Source of the DNA: JAGLTN01 sp023135255
Lineage (GTDB): Bacteria > Planctomycetota > Phycisphaerae > Sedimentisphaerales > Anaerobacaceae
Length of the DNA stretch: 33,231 bases
Direction: 5' to 3'
Assembly: GCA_030639495.1 (NCBI GenBank)
Contig: DAOWCP010000014.1
Coordinates: 1 to 33,231 of the forward strand
Positions 16,766 through 25,546 of the stretch are shown one piece after another. The translations under genes and the position numbers were made by a program. The notes beneath the pieces were generated by a model. That model was given only the letters and a program-made list of their open reading frames with translations. It ran no database searches and was not told where the DNA came from. Positions within the stretch are counted from its first letter, which is position 1, and each line of letters begins with the position of its first letter.

Positions 16766-17815
16766 ATGGAAAATAGTGTGATGGTTCAGAATTTTCTTAA
16801 TTATTTAAAGTTCGAAAAAAGGTTTTCCGAACATACTGCCAAATGTTACGGGGCAGACTTGGTCCAGTTTGGTCAGTTTATTATGGAAAATGCTGCACAG
16901 TTTCAGCATCCTGATTCATCGGGTGAAGCTTTCTCAACTTCAGATTCTCCTGCCTTGGCTACATCACACCAGACTGAGGTTAAGTTGGATCAGAAACTAC
17001 TTACAATTGAAGTAGACGATGCAAGAGCTTACATGGCTTCGTTGAATGAAAAGCAATATTCAAAATCAACGATAGCAAGAAAGCTTGCTACTTTAAGAAG
17101 TTTCTATAAGTTTCTGGTAAAGAGAGGCCAAATTGACTCAAACCCCGTTGAAGTTATCAGAACTCCAAAGCAGGAAAAGAAACTCCCTCGTTTCCTTGAA
17201 TATGAAGAGGTAAAAAAACTGCTCGACACCCCGCCTTTGACTAACTGGCTTGGGGCGCGTGACAGGGCGATACTTGAGACTTTGTACAGCACAGGTATCA
17301 GGGTAAGCGAGCTTGTTGCATTGAACATGGACGATGTTGACTTCCTCGGCGAAGTTGTGCATATCAGAGGCAAAGGCAAAAAGGAAAGAATCACTCCGAT
17401 AGGCTCATCCGCTCTGCAGGTAATTCAGCATTACATGGAATTCAGGAATAAAAGAGCTCAGAGCAACAGCAACTTCGATTCAAAGGTTCTCTTTGTCAAC
17501 AAACATGGCAGTCGGCTCAGCACTCGCAGCGTTCGGAGAAAAATGGATAAATATCTGAAGATAGCAGGTCTGGATCCACAAATCAGTCCGCATACCCTAC
17601 GTCACAGCTTTGCGACTCATATGCTCAATAATGGTGCTGACCTGAGAAGTGTTCAGGAGTTGTTAGGGCACCAGTCTCTCTCAACAACACAGATATACAC
17701 CCATCTGACAACAAATAAACTTAAAGAGGTTTACGAAAAATCTCATCCAAGAGAGAATAATTATAGCCAGCCGACTAATTCCGATGAACAGCAAAACAAC
17801 AATAACCAGTGGTAA
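16766..17815 (+). CDS. xerC: XerC/XerD-type tyrosine recombinase
   Basis: This 349-residue site-specific recombinase has the N-terminal SAM-like core-binding domain (about 5-125) and the catalytic domain. All active residues are present: R179 (GIRVSEL), K203 (RGKGKKER), H276 and R279 (SPHTLRHSF), H302 (GHQSLS) and Y311 (IYTH). Such enzymes resolve chromosome dimers at dif. Two oddities: a Ser/Ala-rich insert of about 30 residues in the N-terminal domain (about 45-75), and a Gln/Asn-rich tail (SQPTNSDEQQNNNNQW). XerC and XerD cannot be separated from sequence alone. The start is preceded by AAAGG at 10 nt. A terminator follows, and no mobile element surrounds it, so it looks like the housekeeping enzyme rather than an integrase. 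Confidence 0.9.
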   Translation: MENSVMVQNFLNYLKFEKRFSEHTAKCYGADLVQFGQFIMENAAQFQHPDSSGEAFSTSDSPALATSHQTEVKLDQKLLTIEVDDARAYMASLNEKQYSKSTIARKLATLRSFYKFLVKRGQIDSNPVEVIRTPKQEKKLPRFLEYEEVKKLLDTPPLTNWLGARDRAILETLYSTGIRVSELVALNMDDVDFLGEVVHIRGKGKKERITPIGSSALQVIQHYMEFRNKRAQSNSNFDSKVLFVNKHGSRLSTRSVRRKMDKYLKIAGLDPQISPHTLRHSFATHMLNNGADLRSVQELLGHQSLSTTQIYTHLTTNKLKEVYEKSHPRENNYSQPTNSDEQQNNNNQW

Positions 17816-17833
17816 AAGTTAAATAGTAATTGC

Positions 17834-17861
17834 AAGCCGGGTTTCAAAGCCCGGCTTTTTT
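17834..17861 (+). terminator. Intrinsic terminator after the recombinase gene
   Basis: An 8-bp GC-rich stem AAGCCGGG / CCCGGCTT with an 8-nt loop is followed by a T run, 18 bases after the recombinase stop. On the other strand the T run is poor, so it acts mainly on plus-strand transcripts. Confidence 0.88.
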
Positions 17862-17941
17862 AGTGCGCATATCACGTCCGGGTTTTAATCACCATACATC
17901 GGTAATGCAAATAAGAAATGGCCACTATATTTAAAATAAAG

Positions 17942-18052
17942 TTACTCAACATCTGCCAGCCAATTATCGGTAAATATCTTAAGGTCTTTTTCATCAATCA
18001 AACTGTCAGCAGGTAGGCTGATATTGCAGTTAGGGTCGTATCAGCTTGTAAC
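17942..18052 (-). pseudogene. Dockerin-like tail behind in-frame TGA codons
   Basis: Directly after the stop of the giant protease, and in the same reading frame, the reverse strand reads VTS, TGA (18043-18041), then YDPNCNISLPADSLIDEK and DLKIFTDNWLADVE, then TAA (17944-17942). The segment 'SLIDEKDLKIFTDNWL' has the spacing of a dockerin half-repeat (D..DLKIFTDNWL next to DYTIFAEDWL of the gene proper). It appears to be the former C-terminus cut off by two TGA codons, or a readthrough extension. It has no start of its own. Confidence 0.55.
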
Positions 18053-21000
18053 TCAAAGCCAATCTTCTGCAAAAATTGTGTAATCTATCATATTCACCAT
18101 CCCATCACGGTTCAGATCACCGGGTTGTTCAGCTGCGCTTCTCAGCCAGTCTTCTAACTGCATAGTTAAATCCAGATAGTTAACTATTCCGTCATTTGTC
18201 AAATCACCCAGTAGTGTCCAATTATAAGGTGGCATAGAGGCCTTAGCCGTTCCGCCATAAGCACCCATATTAATACGCAGATTTTCACCCCACTCATTAT
18301 TAGGATCATCTGGAATAGTTAACAGTTCGTCCCCTAAAGCCGTTCCAGGATTACCTGCATCGATACATCTGCTTGTCACATCATCATAATCCCACCGTTG
18401 CCGCTCGCTATCCCAGTACCAACCTTCACTACGCAAATGATAGTCATTATTTGCAGCATCTACAAAACATGGATCAGCATCAATATTACCAATTCCCGAC
18501 CAGCCACCTTGAATGTTACTATATGTCAGGTTTATAGGGTAACTAGTAGCATCTATCTGGTTAGGCTGATTGTTCCATAAAATACAGTTTTGCAATGTAG
18601 GAATAGGAGTCCAACTGCCACGAAAAAAACCTCCACCATTACCTGCTGAATTGTTTGCTATGGTGCAGTTATAAAATATTGAACTTGAATTAGCGCTGTA
18701 AATGCCACCGCCTTTAGCGCTTACATTATTTACTATTAAGCAGTTTTTGTAAGTAGCTTTGCCGCTATTGTGTATCCCGCCGCCATAGCCATAATATGTT
18801 TTGTTGCCCACTATTGTACAATGGTCTATTTCACCTCCACTAAAATAAAGCCCTCCACCTGATCGAGATGAATTACCACTAATAAAACAGTTCCTGATAA
18901 CTGGACTCCCACCCCCGGAGTATATCCCGCCACCATAAAGTTTGTAAGCTTCACAATTAATAATTTTGCAATTTTCAATCACAGGACTGCTATCGCCAAT
19001 ATAAATCCCACCACCGTGGGGATAAGTCTTATTGTAAGCATTTGCTATAGTAAATCCATCTAAGACAGAATCAGTTTTTTCATTTCTATCGAAAATAAAG
19101 CCTTGCCCATCGTTTTCACAGTCAATTATGCAGTTGTCCGGGCCATTTTCACTTCTTAGTCTAATTGCCTTTCTCTTGAAGTTAATATTCTTATTCCCTG
19201 TTCCGGTATATATCCCATCAGCTACGATAATGATACTTCCATCATTTGCTGCGTCTATTGCCTCCTGAATAGTCGGGTATTGTTCCGGAACAAATAGATT
19301 ACCGCCAACATGTAATTTTATCAGAACGGTCCGTGGACTGTTTACCGCATTAGCATCGATAATCGTTAGCTTACCACTATAGTCACCATGGGTAAGGTTT
19401 GTTGTGTCAACTCTTATCGCTACTTCATTAACTTCCCCCGTTGAACTTCCAGAATCTGGAACGGCTTGCAACCATGAACAGTCGGCGATTATCTCCCAAT
19501 TTAGCCTGCCCCCAGCACAGTTACGGATTGACAAATACTGGTCAGAAGTTGGTTGATCATTAAATTTGTAAAATTCAAAAAAATCCTGATAACTCACAAT
19601 GATCGGGGTGTTGGAATCATATTCAAACTCATAGGCTCCCATATCTGCGATACTGTTACCGTCACCATCTCCGTCCTGACAGCGATCTCTTCCGTATATA
19701 TCTGTTTCAGGCAGACCTCCAGTTGGACTATTAGTCCCGGCATCAATACAAGGCGAGTTACTTAACTGATGGTAATCTCCAGCATAAGCAAAAAAGCATG
19801 GATCGGTATCAATATTACCCTGCCCCCAACTTAAAGAAGAGTTATCAACCAGAATTTGCTCTTGCCCACCCTGAACATTACTGTATGCGACAGCCACATC
19901 AGCATTATCTCTAATGCCCATTTGCAGCCCCTCAGATGCTGAATTACCTCTAAATATGCAATTTGCAAGATATTCTTCGGTAAGCCAACCTTCACCATAA
20001 TATCCACCGCCGTATTCATCTGCTATGTTGCCAATAAATGTACAGTTAATATATTTGTTGATTCCATCATTGCTTTCACCTTTATTGCTGTAAACACCAC
20101 CTCCATTCTGTTTGGCATAGTTATCTGAAAAAACACAGTTTTCAACCGTGATTACTTCAAACCTTCCAATAGAACTAAGTCCTCCGCCATTGGTCGAAGA
20201 GTAATTGCCTCTAATTACAGAATTACTCAAATTCAGTTCACCGTCTTCATTTAATATTCCACTATACTGATTATTACGTATTATGCAATCGGTAACAGTA
20301 AAATACCCCCTGTTTTTGATTCCACTTTTATTGTTATTGGCTATAGTACAGCCGCTAATTTGCAAATAGGCAGATGCAGAAATGCCTGAACCTCCATTAT
20401 CAGTTATTATGCAATTATATATTTCTGTAATGCCACCACCACCAGTTATTCCATGTTCAACATTATTACTAATAACACAATTGTTGATTTCTGTCTCGCC
20501 AGAATAATAGATTCCACTTCCAAGATTGTCACTAATGACACAGTTACTGATTGTTACAGGCGAGAAGAAAGGCCAAGCACAATGAATGCCAGCATTATAC
20601 CGTGCTTGACAATTGCGAATGATACAATTATTAATTGCTAATTGCATCTCAAAACCATAACCAGGAAATCCATCGCATAGAATACCGCCTCCGAGATTTT
20701 CCGAGTAACCATTAATTATTGTAAACCCATCAAGAACAATGTTTTCAGACACACGATTGTCAATATAAAATCCGCGATGCGGCTCATCAACTGTACCATT
20801 ACAATCAATAATACAATTCTCTGGGCCGTTAACGCTTCTTACCGTAATACCCTTGCCTAAAAAATCAATATCACGATTCCCATCGCCCGTATAGATGCCG
20901 TCTGCCACCCAGACAGTATCTCCATCTATAGTATCATCCATCGCTGACTGGATAGTAGGGTAGACATTCGGCACCAGAAATCCAAAAAACTCCGGTGTCG

Positions 21001-23173
21001 TGAACGAATAGCAAACCTCGTTATTATCTGCAATGGTTTCGTTACCTGCTGCATCGACGACATCCATCACGAAATAATAGTCTGTTTCAACTGTTAATGA
21101 AGGTAATTTCACAGTGTGACTTGTACTCATCACAGAGTCTTTTCCTATAATGTCAAGTGGTTCACCGCAGAGTAGACCGCAACGAACCTGGACTGTGGTC
21201 GGCTCATCTGTTTTAATTTTAATAATTGCTGTTGAACGTCCTTTGTTGAATGTTATGTTTACATCTAAAACCTCAGGGTATTCGCAATCCACAACAGCAA
21301 TATCCACTATTGTTTCAGAATTGCCCGTACCATCATTCGGGTCATAGTATGCCGTCGAAATTATCTGACCATGGGACACCTGCAAAACTCCATCATGACT
21401 AACTACAGGTTCGGCAGATATATCAATATTTCCGATGAATATACCGGTATCTGTTCCATATTCTGTCAATGTCGTCGTTTCAAAATCACCCCCATCAGTA
21501 GTGACATTCACATCCTGTGTGCCCATACCCCTGAGATTTGAATCCATAACATCAATTCTTATAAGCCCGGAACAAGAATATGCCTCCTTGTCCATACGAA
21601 TCAATCCTTTAGGCTTAACCATTCTCACTAAAGCCTCATATAAATTGAGACGTCCAGATTGACAAATTCCTGCTTCTATAGAGTCAGCAGATTGTTTAAG
21701 AGCAATTCTAACATCATCTACTGTGGTTTCGGGATAAACTGCCAACAATAACGCACAAGCACCCGAAACACACGGAGCTGCCATTGATGTGCCAGAGGCA
21801 ATATATGACGTTGCGTCTGGATCGCCATATGGAACAAACTTATCTCCAGGAACATATCCAGAATTTGCTAGATACATATCTGTACCACTTGCTCTCAAAG
21901 ATAGAATATCAACCCCCGGTGCTGCAATATCAACCCAATCACCGTAATTGGAAAAATACGCCCTCTCATCATTTGAATCTGTTGCAGCTACAGAAATCAC
22001 ATGATCATAATAGGCTGGATAAAAATAAGAAGTCGAGTTATCATTACCAGCTGCCGCTATCACAATTACACCCTGGCTGTAGGCATAGTCAATCACATCC
22101 TGCATCATTTTCATATAGCCTCCGCCGCCCCAGCTATTAGATATAATGTCAGCCCCATTATTTACTGCGTAATTAAAAGCTGTAATCGCGTTATATATAT
22201 TTCCACTCCCATTTGCTCCAAGAAACTTCAATGCCATTATTTTTGAGTTCCAGGACACCCCAGCAACGTCCTGCCCATTATTTCCTTCTCCTGTAATTAT
22301 GCCTGAACAGTGTGTCCCATGGCCATTATCATCTCTTGGGTCACCATGTCCTCCTATAAAATTATACCCATATATGTCATCTACATGGCCATTTTCATCA
22401 TCATCAACGCGATAAATCCCATTCAATTCAGCTTCATTGACCCACATATTGTCATCCAGATCAAGATGTGTGTAATCAACACCAGTATCAACTACTGCAA
22501 CGATAACATCAGAACTGCCTGTTTCAACTCCCCAAGCCTCCAAGGCACTAATATCTGCACCAGATTTGCCTGATTTGTATTGCCCTCCGCTGATAGGATA
22601 ATCTTGGCCAATGTTATTCAGCGACCATTGTACCGGATAATAACTGTCATCTGGAACCCCACATACCGAAACAATATAATTCAGCTCAGCATATTCAACC
22701 CCAGGATCATTGTTATAATCAGCCACAACATCCTCAAGCGATTGACCATCCTCAAGCTCAAACTCGATCTTATATATCCTGTCAAGATCGGGAACCTTTG
22801 CTCCCTTAGGAGCTCGGCTTAACCTTTTAAGAATGCGTTTTTCAGGTTTTGTCAGAAGTGATTTTTTCTTTTTCTGCAAATTATTTACTCGCTGCCTGTT
22901 AAGCTGAAAGTTTTTAAAAAGTGGTTTAATTCTTTTTGCCTGATATCTTGTATTTAGTTCATCCAACTCTGTTGACAGCCTTAACCCGTGGGCCAGAGTA
23001 TCGAACTCCAGGTGTTCTCTAACGGCGTCAGCGATTGTTGCATGGAATTTTACGATAATTTCATTTGGTTCATACCCTGACTCCACAGCCTGAACCAGCT
23101 GACCAGTCGCTTCTAATGCAAACCCTGTTATGATAAAAAAAAGAACAAAAGTCAGAAGGATATTCTTTTCCAT
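18053..23173 (-). CDS. Giant secreted subtilase with two beta-helix domains, BACON-like domain and dockerin
   Basis: The protein has 1706 residues; AAGGT precedes the ATG. Domains in order: signal peptide (1 to about 24); propeptide with Lys/Arg-rich stretch (about 33-170; 'YEPNEIIVKF', 'VEYAELNYIV'); S8 subtilisin domain (about 175-515) with catalytic D229 (VVDTGVDYTH), H285 (NGHGTHCSG), oxyanion N377 (AAGND) and S463 (ASGTSMAAP); Ig-like beta regions (about 530-725); right-handed parallel beta-helix 1 (about 735-1186), opening 'VPNVYPTIQSAMDD'; a BACON-like domain (about 1190-1290; 'LNWEIIADCSWLQAVPDSG'); beta-helix 2 (about 1294-1645), opening 'VPEQYPTIQEAID'; and a type I dockerin pair (GDLTNDGIVNYLD, GDLNRDGMVNMID) at 1656-1706. 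It is likely exported, self-activated and surface-bound or complexed through the dockerin. A substrate is not predictable. The active site is intact. A TGA-separated dockerin-like tail follows. Confidence 0.93.
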   Translation of the reverse strand: MEKNILLTFVLFFIITGFALEATGQLVQAVESGYEPNEIIVKFHATIADAVREHLEFDTLAHGLRLSTELDELNTRYQAKRIKPLFKNFQLNRQRVNNLQKKKKSLLTKPEKRILKRLSRAPKGAKVPDLDRIYKIEFELEDGQSLEDVVADYNNDPGVEYAELNYIVSVCGVPDDSYYPVQWSLNNIGQDYPISGGQYKSGKSGADISALEAWGVETGSSDVIVAVVDTGVDYTHLDLDDNMWVNEAELNGIYRVDDDENGHVDDIYGYNFIGGHGDPRDDNGHGTHCSGIITGEGNNGQDVAGVSWNSKIMALKFLGANGSGNIYNAITAFNYAVNNGADIISNSWGGGGYMKMMQDVIDYAYSQGVIVIAAAGNDNSTSYFYPAYYDHVISVAATDSNDERAYFSNYGDWVDIAAPGVDILSLRASGTDMYLANSGYVPGDKFVPYGDPDATSYIASGTSMAAPCVSGACALLLAVYPETTVDDVRIALKQSADSIEAGICQSGRLNLYEALVRMVKPKGLIRMDKEAYSCSGLIRIDVMDSNLRGMGTQDVNVTTDGGDFETTTLTEYGTDTGIFIGNIDISAEPVVSHDGVLQVSHGQIISTAYYDPNDGTGNSETIVDIAVVDCEYPEVLDVNITFNKGRSTAIIKIKTDEPTTVQVRCGLLCGEPLDIIGKDSVMSTSHTVKLPSLTVETDYYFVMDVVDAAGNETIADNNEVCYSFTTPEFFGFLVPNVYPTIQSAMDDTIDGDTVWVADGIYTGDGNRDIDFLGKGITVRSVNGPENCIIDCNGTVDEPHRGFYIDNRVSENIVLDGFTIINGYSENLGGGILCDGFPGYGFEMQLAINNCIIRNCQARYNAGIHCAWPFFSPVTISNCVISDNLGSGIYYSGETEINNCVISNNVEHGITGGGGITEIYNCIITDNGGSGISASAYLQISGCTIANNNKSGIKNRGYFTVTDCIIRNNQYSGILNEDGELNLSNSVIRGNYSSTNGGGLSSIGRFEVITVENCVFSDNYAKQNGGGVYSNKGESNDGINKYINCTFIGNIADEYGGGYYGEGWLTEEYLANCIFRGNSASEGLQMGIRDNADVAVAYSNVQGGQEQILVDNSSLSWGQGNIDTDPCFFAYAGDYHQLSNSPCIDAGTNSPTGGLPETDIYGRDRCQDGDGDGNSIADMGAYEFEYDSNTPIIVSYQDFFEFYKFNDQPTSDQYLSIRNCAGGRLNWEIIADCSWLQAVPDSGSSTGEVNEVAIRVDTTNLTHGDYSGKLTIIDANAVNSPRTVLIKLHVGGNLFVPEQYPTIQEAIDAANDGSIIIVADGIYTGTGNKNINFKRKAIRLRSENGPDNCIIDCENDGQGFIFDRNEKTDSVLDGFTIANAYNKTYPHGGGIYIGDSSPVIENCKIINCEAYKLYGGGIYSGGGSPVIRNCFISGNSSRSGGGLYFSGGEIDHCTIVGNKTYYGYGGGIHNSGKATYKNCLIVNNVSAKGGGIYSANSSSIFYNCTIANNSAGNGGGFFRGSWTPIPTLQNCILWNNQPNQIDATSYPINLTYSNIQGGWSGIGNIDADPCFVDAANNDYHLRSEGWYWDSERQRWDYDDVTSRCIDAGNPGTALGDELLTIPDDPNNEWGENLRINMGAYGGTAKASMPPYNWTLLGDLTNDGIVNYLDLTMQLEDWLRSAAEQPGDLNRDGMVNMIDYTIFAEDWL

Positions 23174-23509
23174 TTTTTTACCTTTTCAAATGTATATAAA
23201 TTACGGCTCCGTAAGCTCCCTGCTTATTATTTAAGATACCGAAAAACCAATTTCGTTACGAAAAATTTCAGCCTTCCTCATACAAAAACCCGCTAAATAG
23301 CTCAGATTCCCTTCCCAACGCTACTCCTTAAATAATACGAGAATAAAGTCATTATACACTTATAAACGCCAAAAGGCAAGACAATTTCTATCATTTTGAC
23401 CTTAAATTAATTATTGGCCCCAAATATATACTTTAAGAAAAGTTTAGCAAAAATCTGATGATATTTATGGAATGCTTATGTTTTCTACACACCTTGATTA
23501 GTCCAGCTT
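23174..23509 (-). other. Leader and intergenic region upstream of the giant protease
   Basis: This 336-bp gap holds a strong promoter (23351-23379) and a leader of about 170 nt that includes a small TTACGG-CT-CCGTAA hairpin near the ribosome site. The part beyond the promoter, toward the dehydratase stop, is AT-rich; I see no terminator there and no known riboswitch. Confidence 0.45.
23351..23379 (-). promoter_or_regulatory. Sigma70-type promoter for the giant protease
   Basis: On the reverse strand TTGCCT (23379-23374) and a perfect TATAAT (23356-23351) are 17 bases apart. It reads into the 1706-residue protein gene with a leader of about 170 nt. Confidence 0.6.
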
Positions 23510-25456
23510 TTACTTAGGATCCAGGCTTTTGCCGAGATACTCAGGTATCAGCTGTTTAACCTTTTCCACGACTTTTGCATGGTCTTGCATAGGAGCAACC
23601 TCTACTAATTCTTTTATGCCCTCAAGCAATTTCCGGCGGTCCATAGGAATGTTTTTCCAGACACCGATCTTAGAATGTTTAGTCGCCATCATACCCTCGC
23701 CTTCGATCGAAAGCTCTTCAAAGAGTTTTTCACCTGGACGAAGTCCTGTGAAAGTAATTTCTATCTCTTCGTCAGGCTTAAAACCGCTCAGGGTAATCAA
23801 TTCCCTCGCGAGGTCGACGATTTTTACAGGCTCACCCATATCCAGCACAAATATCTCTCCACCCTCACCCATCGTAGCTGCCTGCAGTACAAGCTGACTT
23901 GCTTCGGGGATAGTCATAAAATAACGCTTCATATCCGGATGAGTTACTGTTACCGGGCCGCCATTGGCGATCTGTTTTTTGAATATTGGAACAACCGAGC
24001 CGTTAGAACCAAGCACATTACCAAATCGAACCGTAACAAAATGCGTATTGCTTGTATTATTCAACTCCTGGATATACATCTCAGCAACACGCTTCGATGA
24101 CCCCATCAAACTCGTAGGATTCACCGCTTTATCCGTGCTTATCATGACAAAGTTACTGACCCCGAATTGATTTGATGCGTCTGAAATATTCATTGTTCCG
24201 ACAACATTGTTCTTTATCGATTCACCCGGATTGGTTTCCATCAAAGGAACATGCTTATGTGCTGCTGCATGAATTACAACTTCAGGTTTATATTTGGAAA
24301 ATACTTCATCAACCCTTAATTTATCCGCTATGTCACAGATCACCGCCGCGATATTGACATCCGGGAAGTTTTTCCTTAATTCTCTTTCGATATGGAAAAG
24401 CGGGTTTTCTGCCTGTTCTATAAGCAATAGCAACTTAGGTCCGAAATTGCATACCTGTCGGCACATCTCTGAACCGATCGAACCGCCGGCACCGGTTACA
24501 CAGATGATTTTATTCTTGAGAAATTTCTCAATCAGATCCAGATCAATCTCTACGACACTTCTGCCCAGAAGGTCATTGATATCAACGTCTCTTATCTGAG
24601 AGACTTTAAGCTTACCGGAAGCGATATCAGTGATAGATGGGATCATCCTGAATCTTATTTTAGTACCCTTGCAGACCTGTATTACATGCCTTAACTGGGT
24701 TTGGGTTGCTGAAGGCATAGCGATTGCAATTTCTTCTATCGCCCGTTCCTCACATATCCCGGGCAATTCATCAACAGTGCCAAGAACCGGTATGTCGTGG
24801 ATATGGATGTGCTTCTTCAGCGGGTCGTCATCTATAAATCCTATAACCTCATACTCAACCATCTTCATCCTGAGAATCTCTCGCAGAAGGGCCTCTCCGG
24901 CATTGCCGGCACCAATTATAAGAAATCTTTTTAATCTCTGGCTTTCAACCGTTCTGAATTCGTCATAGTAAAGCCTGATTATCATTGGTATTCCTGCAAG
25001 CAGCATGAATGTTATTGCCATATCAAGCAGAAAAACGCTGTTGGCGACATTTGCAACGCTTGCAAGATTTCTTCGGATTACATCAATTTGAAGGATGACA
25101 ACGAACCATAATGTTACTATTACAAGTGTGCTTATAAGCGATGCGCGAAGAATCCCCGTTAGATCAGATATTCCAACATATCTCCACCAACCGCGATATT
25201 GTCTGAAAAAACCGAATATCGGAAGTTTTATGAGGATAATGATTCCCGCAAGGACTGGAAATTGCTTGATAAGCCAGTCATGTCTGAATTGCATATTATG
25301 TGCCAGCAAAAAAGATCCCAGCAATGAAAGCACAAATATAACAATGTGAGCTAAAATAATTAAAAGCCTGCGGTATTTAAGCATTATATTTGGACTGCTG
25401 ACCAATTGTGGCTGACTTACCTTGTCGGCCTGTTTTTTTCCGTCAATATCGGGCAT
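23510..25456 (-). CDS. Membrane-bound nucleotide-sugar 4,6-dehydratase (WbpM/CapD type)
   Basis: The 648-residue enzyme begins with four transmembrane helices (about 29-53, 66-84, 104-124, 139-161). A CoA-binding-like Rossmann domain follows (FLIIGAGNAGEALLREI, about 178-195), then the catalytic short-chain dehydrogenase domain, which starts at about 315: TGAGGSIGSEMCRQV has the NAD motif at 322-328. The active site carries STDKAVNPTSLMGSSKR, with Met451 and Lys455 replacing the usual Tyr-xxx-Lys, as known for WbpM-like UDP-GlcNAc/UDP-sugar dehydratases. It makes 4-keto-6-deoxy sugars for surface polysaccharide, fitting the PEP-CTERM/exopolysaccharide theme. Exact sugar donor is uncertain. 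No clear ribosome site is seen. Confidence 0.93.
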   Translation of the reverse strand: MPDIDGKKQADKVSQPQLVSSPNIMLKYRRLLIILAHIVIFVLSLLGSFLLAHNMQFRHDWLIKQFPVLAGIIILIKLPIFGFFRQYRGWWRYVGISDLTGILRASLISTLVIVTLWFVVILQIDVIRRNLASVANVANSVFLLDMAITFMLLAGIPMIIRLYYDEFRTVESQRLKRFLIIGAGNAGEALLREILRMKMVEYEVIGFIDDDPLKKHIHIHDIPVLGTVDELPGICEERAIEEIAIAMPSATQTQLRHVIQVCKGTKIRFRMIPSITDIASGKLKVSQIRDVDINDLLGRSVVEIDLDLIEKFLKNKIICVTGAGGSIGSEMCRQVCNFGPKLLLLIEQAENPLFHIERELRKNFPDVNIAAVICDIADKLRVDEVFSKYKPEVVIHAAAHKHVPLMETNPGESIKNNVVGTMNISDASNQFGVSNFVMISTDKAVNPTSLMGSSKRVAEMYIQELNNTSNTHFVTVRFGNVLGSNGSVVPIFKKQIANGGPVTVTHPDMKRYFMTIPEASQLVLQAATMGEGGEIFVLDMGEPVKIVDLARELITLSGFKPDEEIEITFTGLRPGEKLFEELSIEGEGMMATKHSKIGVWKNIPMDRRKLLEGIKELVEVAPMQDHAKVVEKVKQLIPEYLGKSLDPK

Positions 25457-25546
25457 AAGTTAAGCGTCTCTGTTTTATAATCTTTCTTCTATAACAATTA
25501 TAATATCGTCATTTGCGATATGTTACTATACTACTATATCTACCTT

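Noticed and set aside
16766..17815. Phage or island integrase
   Set aside because: The protein matches housekeeping XerC/D, and no tRNA, attachment repeat or phage gene is nearby.
17942..18055. TGA reassigned to an amino acid in this genome
   Set aside because: TGA serves as a normal stop at a tight junction: the permease TGA overlaps the ATPase ATG at 28864-28867, and the BtuF-like gene ends in TGA just before the permease start.
23529..24968. Several plus-strand open frames of 100-140 codons
   Set aside because: They are complements of the nucleotide-sugar dehydratase coding region with no recognisable domains.
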